DNA of 64,000 nucleotides from Perilla frutescens (lineage: Eukaryota; Streptophyta; Magnoliopsida; Lamiales; Lamiaceae). The DNA lies in the NCBI GenBank assembly GCA_026008535.1, contig BRKX01000004.1:36212501-36276500 (forward strand), given 5' to 3'. The notes below the pieces were generated by a model that saw only the letters and a list, made by a program, of their open reading frames with translations, did no database searches and was not told where the DNA came from. The stretch's first letter is position 1; every line of letters starts with the position of its first letter. Both the position numbers and the translations under genes were made by a program. Positions 48,355 through 60,190 of the stretch are shown here, piece by piece.

Positions 48355-49794
48355 TGTTGGGGTTTTTTCGAATTAAACCACCGCAGGATCATTTGGTTGT
48401 TCATTAATCCATGTTCATGCAAATCATAATTTTATGTAACATGCATGTTTATCACAGTCTATACAAAAATCATGCAAAGCAGATTCGAATCTAATAAAGC
48501 GGAAGACATAGAAATGAATCTACTTGCAAATCGATAGACGGTCTGTGGACAAGATTAAAGATCTAATCTTGCTGTTGAATGAATACAGGGATGGCGCCAC
48601 CTATGACCTCAAAATCGTGCACCACAGTATTCTACTCCAAGATCTTCTGTTGTATTCCCGGACTGTATCTAATTCAGAGTGGGCTGAAATCTACTAGATA
48701 GAGTTGTGAAATCTGTGGATAACTTTGAGAGACAAAGAGGGGCTGATTTATTATGCTGTAAATTTCGCCCCCCCTTCCCCTATTTATAGGGAGGGGGGCG
48801 AAAATTAGATCTCCAAACCCTACTGGGTTTGGGCCTCTATCTCAAGTTCAATATCCAGTCCACTATCAGTCAATTGGGCTACAACAGGGATCTAGAAGAA
48901 TATTAAATTGGCCCACTAATTTATTTAATATCCAATATCCAATAAACCTAGGATATAATTAAATAAATTAAGTTTTACTTTTATTCCACTAAAGAAGTAA
49001 AACTGACCTACCAATTTAATACATATTTACGAATATGCTTTCTCCTTTAGTCCAGTCATTCCCCATGTTTAAGATATAATGTTCATTAATTAATTATGTA
49101 AGCCTCTGACAGCTATAATTAATTAACATCTAAAACCTTTAGTAGTACCACACAAGCTTTATTCATGTACGGAATAAATTCCACCTGCAGAGTTTCAACA
49201 TGAACTTGTGCTTCCTCAAGAGAACATCATCAACCTGGCACACCAGGACACAGTGCTCATGCATACTGCTCGAGACATCATGTATACATTGTTATTACCC
49301 AAGATATCGAATTCGATCTATGAAAATATCTCACCCATTGATAAATCAAAGTAATAAACAACACACACATATGCTCGCCAATATCACATGAGTTCAGAAC
49401 CCGAACTCTGTGGATCTTTATTCTCTCAGTAACTGGGTCAGAGACAGAGAATAGTATCCTATCGTGATCCTCCTCAATACACTAACCAGTGTACTAGAAT
49501 AATCAGTTAGCCAAGATAAACTAACTTATCAGATTATTCTATGGTGTACCGATGGTGTGTTCAGGACCATCTAAGCCGTGAGCTCTTTAATACATTACAA
49601 GGTTCTAATGATATGATCTTTACCGTGTGACTTCCCACACCATATCATCTACAATGTAAGTATATGGAACATTGCATAAAACAATTATAGAACATAATCT
49701 AAATGCAAACAGTGACTGCAATAACTTTCATTTCATATCATCATATCATCAGAAAAGTATACAAAGACAAGTCTTCCAGTATACAAAACTAACA
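48355..49794 (-). repeat. 3' LTR of copia-1B
   Basis: 1440 bp, plus-strand ends TGTTGGGG and CTAACA. It follows the polypurine tract on the element's sense strand. Confidence 0.95.
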
Positions 49795-49808
49795 ATCTCC
49801 CACTTATA
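49795..49808 (-). other. Polypurine tract of copia-1B
   Basis: On the minus strand reads TATAAGTGGGAGAT immediately before the 3' LTR, the usual position and composition of the plus-strand primer in plant copia elements. Confidence 0.9.
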
Positions 49809-49871
49809 CTTGAAGCATGTCTTTCAAGCATAATAACTAACTGGCAAACTCTCCAATCTAAAACTATCAAC

Positions 49872-52800
49872 TCAAACTGCGCTACCGGGTCTGCATCTCA
49901 CTCCCATTTTCTCCACGTGACCATCAAAGGTCTTAGCTGCCAGGCTCTTCGTGAATGGATCAGTCAGGTTGTCCTCAGATGCAATCTTGACCACCGCCAC
50001 GTCTCCTCTCTTAACGATTTCTCGTATAAGATGGTACTTTCTTTCTATGTGTTTACTTGCTTTGTGGGCTCTGGGTTCCTTCGAATTTGCCACTGCACCA
50101 GAGTTATCACAGTATATCGTGATAGTCTTAGGCAAATCAGGAACCACGCCCAAGCCCACTAGGAACCCGCGGAGCCAGACAGCCTGTTTTGCAGCCTCAG
50201 AGGCAGCTACATACTCAGCTTCCATGGTGGAATCCGCAATGCATTTCTGCTTAATGCTCCTCCATGCGATGGCTCCACCTCCTAATGTAAACACATAGCC
50301 CGAGGTAGACTTACTCTGATCTTTGTCGGATTGAAAATCTGAGTCCGTGTAACCCAAAGGTACTAGGCTATCAGAGCGGAAAACCAACATGTAGTCTTGA
50401 GTCTGTTTAAGGTACTTGAGAATGTTTTTTACCGCAGTCCAGTGACCTTGTCCAGGGTTAGACTGATATCTGCTTACCATGCCAATGGCATAGCATATAT
50501 CAGGCCTAGTGCATAGCATAGCATACATCAAACTTCCCACAGCCGAAGCATATGGTACTTTCTTCATTTCCTCTATCTCAGACTGTGTTTGGGGACACAT
50601 TTCCTTGGATAGATGAATTCCATACCTGTAAGGTATAAAACCTTTCTTGGAATCTTGCATGCCAAATCTAGCTAGCATTGTATCGATATAACATCCTTTT
50701 TTGGCGATCACGAATGATCTTGATGCCAAGGACATGTCCGGCTTCACCCAGATCCTTCATATCGAACTGCTCGGACAACCACACCCTAATGTTTGACAAC
50801 GCCTTCTTACTGTTTCCAATAAGCAAGATGTCATCAACATAAAGTACGAGGAATGCCACCACGTTTCCGTCACATTTCTTATACACACAGCTCTCATCCG
50901 GACTTTGCACGAATCCATATGACTGGATAACCTCGTCAAATCGGATGTTCCAAGACCTTGATGCCTGCTTAAGTCCATAAATAGATCTCTTAAGCTTACA
51001 CACCAAGTGCTCTTGGCCCTTAGCAATGAATCCCTCTGGTTGTTTCATGTGAATGTTTTCCTCAAGACTTCCGTTTAGGAAAGCCGTCTTGACATCCATC
51101 TGCCAGATCCCATAATCCAAATGAGCAGCAATAGACAAGAGAATCCGGATTGACTTAAGCATGGCTACCGGCGAAAAGGTTTCCTCATAATCGATCCCTT
51201 CTTTCTGAGTATACCCTTTTGCCACCAATCTAGCTTTGAAGGTTTCAACCTTCCCATCAGATCCTCTCTTGCGCTTGTATACCCACTTACAGCCAATGGG
51301 TTTTACCCCATCTAGTGGTTCTACAAGTTCCCAGACTTGATTGTGATCCCTAGATCCAATCTCAGACTCCATTGCAGTTTTCCAAGAATCTGCATCTTTA
51401 TCTCGAATTGCCTCGTCATAGGTCCTGGGATCCAATTCATTGAGACCCTCTGGGAAATCTGAAGCCTCTCCCAGACCAATGAATCTATCAGGTTGGCGTA
51501 CAACCCTCCCACTGCGACGAGGCAGTTCCTGTACTTCTGTGACACGTTGTGCAGTGTTTGGTGGTTCCTCTTCTTGTACAATTGGTGTAGGATTTGATCC
51601 ACCCCTTAACTCCTCAAGGATGATGTGACTCCTTGGTTTGTGGTTTATGACATAGTCTTTCTATAAGAATCGAGCATTGGTGCTAACAATGATCTTCTGA
51701 TCCTTAGGACTATAAAACAAACCACCTTTCGTTCCTCTAGGATATCCAACAAACAGCCTTACATCAGTACCAGGAGCCAGCTTATCAGCTTCCTTGTCCA
51801 ACACGTGTGCTGGGCTACCCCAAATCCGAATATGGTTCAAACTGGGCTTTCGTCCAGTCCATAGTTCTGTAGGTGTAGCAGGAACTGATTTCGATGGAAC
51901 CAAGTTAAGAATATAGGCTGCTGTTTCCAGGGCATATCCCCAAAATGAAATAGGCAACTCAGAATAACTCATCATCGATCTAACCATCTCTAACAATGTA
52001 CGATTCCTTCTTTCCGCCACGCCATTCTGCTGTGGCGTTCCAGGCGCAGTCAACTGGGATGTAATCCCACTCTCTGCCATGTAATCCCTAAATTCGCTTG
52101 AGAGGTACTCGCCACCACGATCAGAACGTAGTGACTTGATACTTCTGCCTGTTCGTTTCTCCGCTTCCGCCTTAAACTCTTTGAATTTCTCAAAGCATTC
52201 AGACTTGCGACGTAACAGGTAGATATAACCGTATCTAAAGTAATCATTAATGAGAGTGATGAAATACTCGAACCCTCCTCGAGCTTGAACTGACATAGGG
52301 CCACATAGGTCAGAGTGAATCAAATCTAATAGCCCTTCGGATCTATTTCCTTTTGACTGGAAAGGACGCTTGGTCATTTTACCTTCCAAACAGGATTCAC
52401 ACAAAGGAAACGATTCCAGTACCAAAGAAGACAATGGTCCATCGTTTACAAGCCTTTGTATCCTCTTAAGGTTAATATGACCTAGCCTTAGATGCCAAAG
52501 ATAGGTTTGATTTAATTCTGAAGGTTCTTTTCTCTTGTTAGGGTTTGTGATCGATGTATTCAATAGTTGTCTTTGCGTAGTGTTTTCAGTTGGTTTAAGA
52601 AAGTATAAGTGTCCATCCAATGTGCCAGAACAGATAAAATGTTTACCACTAAAGATAACTATTTTGTTATCAAAAGAAACAGAATATCCATCCATAATCA
52701 ATTTAGAAACTGAAATCAAGTTTCGCCTAAAACCAGGCACATAAAGACAATCTTTCAAAACCAAAGTTCTATCACGACTGAAAGGTAAAACAACGTCTCC

Positions 52801-52926
52801 CACTGCAACAGCCGCCACTCTCGTAGCATTGCCCATGTAGACGGTGATCTCGTCCTCACTCAGCTGTCTTTTTACCAGGAACCCCTGTAAAGACATGCAA
52901 ACATGATCAGTAGCTCTAGTATCTAC
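49872..52926 (-). pseudogene. pol of copia-1B: protease, integrase, RT, RNase H (broken)
   Basis: The protease reads VVDTRATDH (about 52925-52900), with the active-site Gly of DTG changed to Arg, preceded by TGA in place of a Trp codon. The integrase frame (52896-51661) has the LRLGH finger, HSDLCGP, SDRGGEY and QNGVAERRN, and stops at TAG 51661-51663 where copia-1A has a Glu codon. The RT frame continues below it, with DVKTAFLNG, SIYGLKQASRSW and YVDDILLIG. A 20-bp deletion near 50688, between ATAA direct repeats still both present in copia-1A, shifts the frame before the RNase H part. RNase H (to 49872) has GYTDSDFQSDKDQSKSTSG, EAEYVAASEA and DNSGAVANSKEP. Four separate lesions make pol inactive. 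Confidence 0.93.
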
Positions 52927-52929
52927 TAC

Positions 52930-53832
52930 TCATGACTGGGTAGAACAAGTTGCTAAACATGTTTCCACAATCAGAGTGTGAGATGTACCTCTCTTCTTCT
53001 TCTTGTTAGGACACGTCGCCTTCCAGTGACCTGGTTGGCCGCACTTGAAGCACTTAGTCTTTGACTTGAATTCCTCGGGATGAATCTTTGCCTTTGGCTT
53101 CTTCACCTTAGGCGCCTCATCTGCAGCCTTCTTAGGTGCATTTCTCTTCTTCCTTTTTCCACCAGAAGAAGACGCTCCTTTTTCAGCTATGTGGGCCTCA
53201 GGATTGCTCTTTTGGAGCAATTCAGCTGCCTGAAGATCTATGAGCAGTTCAGTCAGGCTGACATCCCTTTTAATCATGTTAAAATTCAGCATGAACTGCT
53301 CAAACTTCGAAGACAAGCTATGAAGAACAATGTCGATTTGAGAGTCGCCATCTAGCTCTCCACCCAAGGTCTCGATCTCAGATAAATACCCCATCATCAT
53401 AAGAACGTGATCCCTAACAGGTATGGAGTCAGACATTCTCGCATCCATTAGCTTCTTCATTGCCAAATGTCGTGCCGATCGGTTCTGATGACCGAATAGC
53501 TGCCTAAGGTTGTATATGATATCATAAGCGGTTTTCATAGGCTCATGCTGATGTTGCAACACACTTGACATAGATGCCAAGATGTAACAGCGCGCTATCT
53601 CATTAGACCTAAGCCACTTATCATATGCAACCTTTTGGGCTTCGTCAGAATCCTCATCTGGCGTCTGAGGACAAACCTCTTCAAGTACAAACTTGTGTCC
53701 CTCAGCAACAAGAACCAAGTTAAGGTTACGAATCCAGTCATTGTAGTTTTTACCGACAAGTTTGTTTTCTTTGAGGATTGATGACAGATTGGAGAGTGTC
53801 ATTGATGATATGAAATAACTGAAATTAAACAT
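52930..53832 (-). CDS. gag of copia-1B, open frame
   Basis: 300 codons. The N-terminal capsid-like domain (residues about 12-200) is all-alpha in character, with YNDWIRNLNLVL, KWLRSNEIARCYILASM and AMKKLMDARM. A Lys-rich linker (about 225-262) follows, then one CCHC zinc knuckle CFKCGQPGHWKATC (about 267-280) that would bind RNA. The frame normally continues into protease; here it ends at the nonsense codon replacing Trp. A second in-frame ATG (MTLSNLSS, residue 11) matches the usual copia gag start better than the first. Structurally complete, but no evidence of expression. Confidence 0.85.
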   Translation of the reverse strand: MFNFSYFISSMTLSNLSSILKENKLVGKNYNDWIRNLNLVLVAEGHKFVLEEVCPQTPDEDSDEAQKVAYDKWLRSNEIARCYILASMSSVLQHQHEPMKTAYDIIYNLRQLFGHQNRSARHLAMKKLMDARMSDSIPVRDHVLMMMGYLSEIETLGGELDGDSQIDIVLHSLSSKFEQFMLNFNMIKRDVSLTELLIDLQAAELLQKSNPEAHIAEKGASSSGGKRKKRNAPKKAADEAPKVKKPKAKIHPEEFKSKTKCFKCGQPGHWKATCPNKKKKRGTSHTLIVETCLATCSTQS

Positions 53833-56269
53833 GCAGTACAGTCACAAAACAAGTTTAGGATAAACAGTATATAATCGAAAACCTCATAAAATTATATACT
53901 TTTCCATCGATACTTTAAAAATGTCTTTTATAAGCCACGATAGTGTGGACGTTTATAAAAAACATCTTTAAATAGGTTAAACCTTTAATTTGCCTCCAGT
54001 TGAGTTTCCTTACAACAAGCAAATTAATAGCCGGATAATTAACACGGTCATGTAATCGTCTAACTGATAAGCCACGATCGTGTGGACGGTTATCAATAAA
54101 TTACATCTAAGTGTGCACACCATTATCTTCGCACCAAGATCACTACTTGAATTTAACCGCTCCAGATAGAGGAGTCAGTTAGTCCTAATAGTGTTCTACA
54201 GCTATCCTTTTAGGAGATTTAATTTCTAGAGAAATCTGTGATATGACACATCCGATATGGAGGAAGACCGATGTCAACGCGCATGCCCATCACTTCTCAA
54301 TTAAACTAGATTTTAATGGAGACCATATGAGATTTTCTACATACTTTGGTATAAATCTCTCCCACTTAGTTATTTATGTTTGAGGTTTCATTTTATCCCA
54401 TTATCGAACATGCAAACATCACATAAAATGATAAACATCCATTGCATGCTTCAACATAATAAGCAACAGTAATATTCCAACTATCATGGCTTATATCTCA
54501 TGTTGATTGATGAGATAAAACTGGAAAGTCAGCTCCGGAACAGGCTAGGAACCGCCGCCCCTTCACCGCGCCTCGCCAAAAATCCTAGCTCCATTTAGGG
54601 TTTCGGGACGTGAACCGGTGAACCTTCCTTTTTGGTGCTGAACCACTTTCCTTCTTTTGAGTTGATCTCCGATCTTTATTCAATACAGACTATCTATTCC
54701 AAAAGGAAAAATCTAATATTGCTAGAATAAAAATTACAACTCAAAAACTCGTCTAACAGCTTTATGTCTATTACATTAAAACAACATAAAATAAAACCTA
54801 GACCTAATCCATGGATTTTCTCATGGATTAAAATCACGTAGCCAAACCGGCATACGGCCAAACATTCATTCAACATAAACATACATCACATAAAATAAAG
54901 GAGCCATGATAGTTGGTAAACCTGCAAACAAACACAGTCTACAAAAATCAACAATCATGTATTATATGATCCACATAAAATAACATATGATATCTATATA
55001 TGAATATTAAATAATAATCGAATTTTGTAATTAATTAAATTAATTAATTCGATATTATCCACTAGATAAAAATTGGAAATTAAAATAATTATCCACCAAT
55101 TTAAATCTTGCATATTTCGAAAATATCATCAAAATAAATCTGGAAATTATTAATAATTATCCACCAAATTTATTTAATATTTTCTAACCACCCTAATTAA
55201 ATAATAATTGGATATATTGATATAAACCAAAAATCTAATCAAAATATTATCCATAAGAATCTAAATCTTTAAGGATAAAGTTTGGAGATTTGATTCCAAT
55301 CCAAAATCTTCCAAAACCTATCCAAAATTAAATTCTTATCACAATTGGATTTTGATAATTATTTGTATATATCCAAAATCACCTTATCCAATTTTTAATC
55401 TATAGTTTTCGAAAATAATCCAAATAATAAATCTGGAAATTTGATCCACTTCAAATTCTTCCAAATTTAAAATTCTATTTTCAAATCAATCTAGATTAAA
55501 ATTAGATAAATTAAGATATACATCAAATAACATCAAATCTTAATCCAATCTTCATAATTTTTTACCACCACTATTAAATAAATCTGGAAATTTAATTTTC
55601 ATTAAAGTTTCCTCCAAATTTAATTAATAAAATCAAAAATTACATTAAATTAACATATTTGGAAATTTTGACATTAATCAAAAAACTATTCCAAATAAAA
55701 TACCTAGGTTTCGAAATTTTCTAGAATTAAAATCTGAAAATTTTGATCCACTTAAAAAATTACCAAATTTAAAATTCTAATTTCAAACCTATCTAGATTA
55801 GAATTAGGTAATCTTTGATATACATTAAAAATCACCAAATCCAAGTCTAACCATCAAAAATTTAGAACCCTATCTAAATTAAATCTGGAAATTTTGATGT
55901 AGATCAAAAATCCATCCAAATTTAATTATAGTGTTCAAAAATTTTAACACAAAAAATTAGGGAATTTTAACACATCAAAATCGAAATTTTGAACACCAAA
56001 TTTTCGACCCCTATGAGAATTAAATCTGGAAATTTGAAGAACATCAAATATCATCCCAAATTTAATCCCATAGTGACCGAAAATTCAAGTACCCTCAAAA
56101 CTAGAATTTTCGATTTTTACATCTCAAACTCTTCCAAGTTTTGAATACCATAAAATCGAAATACATAGCCAATTAAATCTGAAAATTTAAACAACATAAA
56201 TTTATCAACAAATTTAATTATGCAATTCGAATTCATGCCTGGATTAATCCTAGAACAGTGCCAAAACCC
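53833..56269 (-). other. AT-rich 5' leader of copia-1B
   Basis: 2.4 kb without genes. From about 55130 to 56190 about nine AAATCTGGAAATT(T/A)-type units recur, spaced roughly 100-150 bp. Hairpin-like motifs lie at 53926-53960 and 54065-54095. The conserved block 54150-54400 between hairpins and repeats also matches copia-1A closely. Confidence 0.8.
53926..54095 (-). repeat. Pair of hairpin-like motifs in copia-1B leader
   Basis: Same pair as at 3024-3191. Copy one (53926-53960) has TTTTATAA/TTATAAAA arms. Copy two (54065-54095) has TGATAA/TTATCA arms around CCACGATCGTGTGG, with one T-to-G change in the spacer compared with copia-1A. Confidence 0.6.
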
Positions 56270-56281
56270 GCTCTGATACCA
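56270..56281 (-). other. Primer-binding site of copia-1B
   Basis: TGGTATCAGAGC on the minus strand, 2 nt inside the 5' LTR edge; complementary to initiator-Met tRNA. Confidence 0.95.
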
Positions 56282-56283
56282 GT

Positions 56284-57722
56284 TGTTGGGATTTTTTCGA
56301 ATTAAACCACCGCAGGATCATTTGGTTGTTCGTTAATCCATGTTCATGCAAATCATAATTTTATGTAACATGCATGTTTATCACAGTCTATACAAAAAGC
56401 ATGCAAATCATATTCGAATCTAATAAAGCGGAAGACATAGAAACCAATCTACTTACAAATCGATAGACGGTCTGTGGACAAGATTAAAGATCTAATCTTG
56501 CTGTTGAATGAATACAGGGATGGCGCCACCTATGACCTCAAAATCGTGCACCATAGTATTCCACTCCAAGATCTTATGTTGTATTCCCGGACTGTATCTA
56601 GATTCAGAGCGGGCTGAAATCTACTAGATAGAGTTGTGAAATCTGTGGATAACTTTGAGAGACAAAGAGGGGCTGATTTATTATGTTGTAAATTTTGCCC
56701 CCCCCTTCCCCTATTTATAGGGAGGGGGGTGAAAATTAGATCTCCAAACCCTACTGGGTTTGGGCCTCTATCTCAAGTTCAATATCCAGTCCACTATCAG
56801 TCAATTGAGCTACAACAGGGATCTAGAAGAATATTAAATTGGCCCACTAATTTATTTAATATCCAATATCCAATAAACCTAGGATATAATTAAATAAATT
56901 AAGTTTTACTTTTATTCCATTAAAGAAGTAAAACTGACCTACCAATTTAATACATATTTACGAATATGCTTTCTCCTTTAGTCCAGCCATTCCCCGTGTT
57001 TAAGATATAATATTCATTAATTAATTATGTAAGCCTCTGACAGCTATAATTAATTAATATCTAAAACCTTGAGTAGTACCACACAAGCTTTATTCATGTA
57101 CGGAATAAATTCCACCTGCAGGGTTTCAACATGAACTTGTGCTTCCTCAAGAGAACATCATCAACCTGGCACACCAGGACACAGTGCTCATGCATACTGC
57201 TCGAGACATCATGTATACATTGTTATTACCCAAGATATCGAATTCGATCTATGAAAAGATCTCACCCATTGATAAATCAAAGTAATAAACAACACACACA
57301 TATGCTCGTCAATATCACATGAGTTCAGAACCTGAACTCTGTGGATCTTTATTCTCTCAGTAACTGGGTCAGAGACAGAGAATAGTATCCTATCGTGATC
57401 CTCCTCAATACACTAACCAGTGTACTAGAATAATCAGTTAGCCAAGATAAACTAACTTATCAGATTATTCTACGGTGTACCGATGGTGTGTTCAGGACCA
57501 TCTAAGCCGTGAGCTCTTTAATACATTACAAGGTTCTAATGATATAATCTTTACCGTGTGACTTGCCACACCATATCATCTACAATGTAAGTATATGGAA
57601 CATTGCATAAAACAATTATAGAACATAATCTAAATGCAAACAGTGACTGCAATAACTTTCATTTCATATCATATCATCAGAAAAGTATACAAAGACAAGT
57701 CTTCCAGTATACAAAACTAACA
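56284..57722 (-). repeat. 5' LTR of copia-1B
   Basis: 1439 bp. On the sense (minus) strand it starts TGTTAGTTTTG and ends CCCAACA. The TATA box CTATAAATAG at 56711-56720 lies within a near-palindromic CCCCTATTTATAGGG context and should start the genomic RNA about 30 nt further toward gag. Confidence 0.95.
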
Positions 57723-58295
57723 GGAGGCGCGCTACCAGACCTGCCTCAAGCTTTACTGCCCAGACGGGTATTGGACTACAGCCAAGGCGAGAGAGAACAA
57801 GGTAAGTTTTTACTAATATTTTAATTTATATATACGTATATATAAATAATTTATATTGAAAAATGAATTACATTTATCCTGATAAATACAAGATAAGTGT
57901 GACGCCTTGGCTACGGATTGGAGAGCTGAGGGCAAGGAGCCGGATATGGATGAGATTTTCCGTCAGGTACTGATGCCTGACAGGAAGGGACGCGCTATCG
58001 GGTTGGGGAATATGGCCCCTGTCATTCGTCGCCCGACTGCAGCTGGAGGATCCTCATCGTCATCGAGCCAGAGCTTTGGGACGTTGTACACCCAAGCAAA
58101 GCTCGATGCGAGATGGCTGAGATGCAGGCACAGATGGATGCCCAGCGGACGTCTGTGCAGCAGGTGCTGGAGAACTAGGCCAGGATAGAGTCCCTACTTG
58201 AGCGTCTTCTCAGTCAGCAGTCGGGTGGTACTGGTGACGGATTTGGAGGGTTAGGTAGCGATTTCGGAGGGCCTGATGGCGTGTCGGGGCAATAG

Positions 58296-58394
58296 TTGTA
58301 TGTTTTGACTATTATTATGCTACAATTTTTGTATAGATATATATATATATATATATATATATGCATATATTATACATCTGTATTAAATTATGTA

Positions 58395-58425
<31 letters not shown>

Positions 58426-58587
58426 TAGTTTTATAATCTTTTACTATATTTGGGTACTGATGAATATTTGAAAAGAAAAGGAAATTTAAAAAAAAAAGCA
58501 AATTTAAAATAAAAAAATTAAGAAAAAGGCAAATTTAAAATAAATAAAAAAATAAAAAAAAACTAAATTAAAAATAAAAAAAATGGA
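58296..58587. repeat. AT microsatellites and A-rich tail in CACTA-2
   Basis: Two (AT)n tracts, 58337-58362 and 58399-58425, then a poly-A-rich stretch to 58587. No gene. Confidence 0.9.
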
Positions 58588-58900
58588 AATTGGTGACGGA
58601 AATGTTCTGTCGCTCGATTTTTTTAATTTCAAAATTAAAATATTTTTTTTATGACGGAAATATTTCGTCGCCTTTCCGCCGCCACATAAGGCGACAGACT
58701 TGGTCCGTCACCTTGAATTGGCAACCATTATACACGACGCTTTATGGTAACGAAATTTTCCGTCGCTAAGTCCATCACCATATGTGGCGACGGAAAATTC
58801 GGTCGCCTTTTTTTTAACGACCATCTTTAGGAGACGGACATTTTCTGTCGTCATTCCATCATTCGTTCAATTGGCGACGGAATCCTGGGATGGGGTGACG
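58588..58900. repeat. Subterminal repeats of CACTA-2, right end
   Basis: TGACGGAAAT, TTCGTCGCC, GGCGACAGAC, GGCGACGGAAAATTC and TGGCGACGGAATCC words in both orientations, next to the right terminal inverted repeat. Confidence 0.88.
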
Positions 58901-59050
58901 GATCATTTTGATATTTTCTTGTAGTGTCTGATTGCAAGGTAATCCGATAATCTCAATTTTCCGTTGCGCATGAGATTTAAATTCGGTATTAGCATACAAT
59001 GGGATATGGGATTGTTTTGATCAAAATGTTTTTATTCCAACAACATACAT

Positions 59051-60190
59051 CCAAAAGATCTTGGCTAGTTCCAACATTTCTTATAGCGACGGAGTGTAAA
59101 AATTGGTGTAATTTGGATGACAAAATAATTTTATCCTCTCATCACAAACCGTTGGTTTGTACTTCAAAATCGGCGGTTGCACGTTAGTGATCCGGTGCAA
59201 ATTGTTCTCGTAGATTGATATCATGTGGATCATGATATCGACCAACCAAAAAAATCAATTACAAACCGGTAAACAAGTGGGTTGCTGGTTTAGGGGATCT
59301 CAAACCGTAATTGCACTGTTGAAAATGTGGTTATAGTTTATAACTGTAGATTGTTAACAAATTGCCAGAATCCGTGTAACCGTCGGTCCGGTTTATTTTG
59401 GGACCTCTATTCATGAATGAGGCATGGGTAGATAAGAGTAGATTATCAGCCAATAAATAAGTTGCCAATATAAATACTGTCAATTTGGTTGCAACCTACA
59501 CACCACATGTCAAAATATTTAAGTCCCAAATTCATGTATTATCAATTTCAACTTTAATTAAAACAGTTGAGTTGCCAAATGTTCACTATATGTCTTTCTG
59601 ACAATAAAGAGAAATAAAATAGCATGACTAGCGAAAACCTATAATTTAGTTATCTTTAACTGCAAGGAAACAACCAGAATGTAGGGAAAGAAAATTCAAT
59701 TCAAACATATCAATTTTGGAACTAAAGTAAAGATCTGATCAACTTTATGTACAAAAACTACCAAGTGTGACACCAATCTCCTTTCTAGTTTCTGCCACTA
59801 AATTCTATCTACCGAATCAAAGAAAAACGACACTTCAACATTTATGACCACAAGTCACAACTCAGCACCGAAGACTTTTTTTCACTCTTTTCCTTTTCCC
59901 ATTGCCAAATTCAAATTTCTCCCTCCCAACAAACATGAATTCAAAAACAAAAACAAAAAAATAAATGGTGTGGGAGGTGGCCCCCATATCATCTACCTTC
60001 ATTGTGTATAATGTGTACCATGTTGCCAGCTAACCAAAACCCAACTATAATCAACCACCATCACCGAATCCATCTTGGTAAAATTTAATTTACTGCTACT
60101 AGTATGTACAAATGCCAGCTCAGAAGCAAATAATATGCCAACCACCGAATTGAATTTTCGCTGCTGCTGTTGTGCTTCTCCTTGAATGCA
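59051..60190. other. Host intergenic DNA and 3' flank of the ACR gene
   Basis: Non-repetitive by eye, AT-rich. It begins right after the TSD TACAT of the solo LTR. The last few hundred bases should hold the 3' untranslated region of the ACR gene; I could not place its poly(A) site. No other gene seen. Confidence 0.55.

Larger units (their letters stand above)
48355..57722 (-). mobile_element. copia-1B: complete Ty1/copia retrotransposon
   Basis: 9368 bp with both LTRs, polypurine tract, pol, gag, leader and primer site, flanked by the 5-bp TSD GGAGG (48350-48354 and 57723-57727). Counting differences between the two LTRs by eye gives about 30 substitutions in 1440 bp, roughly 2%, so it is the youngest datable insertion in the window. 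Gag is open, but pol carries two stops, a 20-bp deletion and an altered protease triad. Integrase and gag style suggest the broad Tork/Angela side of copia; this assignment is tentative. Confidence 0.96.
47755..58295 (+). pseudogene. Second CACTA gene (Ptta/En/Spm type) of CACTA-2, interrupted
   Basis: Exon A 47755-48241 begins MIRSGGSHEPRSRAMSSMG and includes LQIGLKIVGRERYVEMV; frames shift near 47965 before KSYDRYKD. Introns fit 48242-48324 (GTACGA...CAG) and 57802-57897 (GTAAGT...AAG). Copia-1B splits the middle exon at 48354/57728. The 3' part has YCPDGYWTTAKARENK, then CDALATDWRAEGKEPDMDE, an AQMDAQRTSVQQVLEN coiled coil, a stop, and a Gly-rich end at 58295. This protein type accompanies TNP2 in CACTA elements and is thought to bind subterminal repeats. 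Inactive. Confidence 0.8.
45273..58926 (+). mobile_element. CACTA-2: CACTA transposon lacking TNP2, carrying copia-1B
   Basis: Perfect inverted ends CACTACAAGAAAA at 45273 and TTTTCTTGTAGTG at 58914-58926; flanks TCC and TCT suggest a 3-bp TSD with one change. About 4.3 kb after removing copia-1B. GCGACGGAA-type subterminal repeats at both ends. Interior: GC-rich first exon 45643-45834 with donor GTAAGT, a long intron, then a Ptta/En/Spm-type gene. Just before it (47550-47603) the last codons of TNP2 (SDEEPSDEKLDDDI) follow directly on the sequence that precedes TNP2 in CACTA-1, so TNP2 has been deleted internally. Confidence 0.93.
44494..59045 (+). mobile_element. Solo copia-type LTR, split by CACTA-2
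   Basis: Starts TGTTACAAAT at 44494 and ends CCAACAACA at 59045, with TSD TACAT at 44489-44493 and 59046-59050. About 895 bp without the nested CACTA-2. TATA box CTATATATA at 45004. No interior is attached. The TSD match across 14.5 kb is what establishes the unit. Confidence 0.85.
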
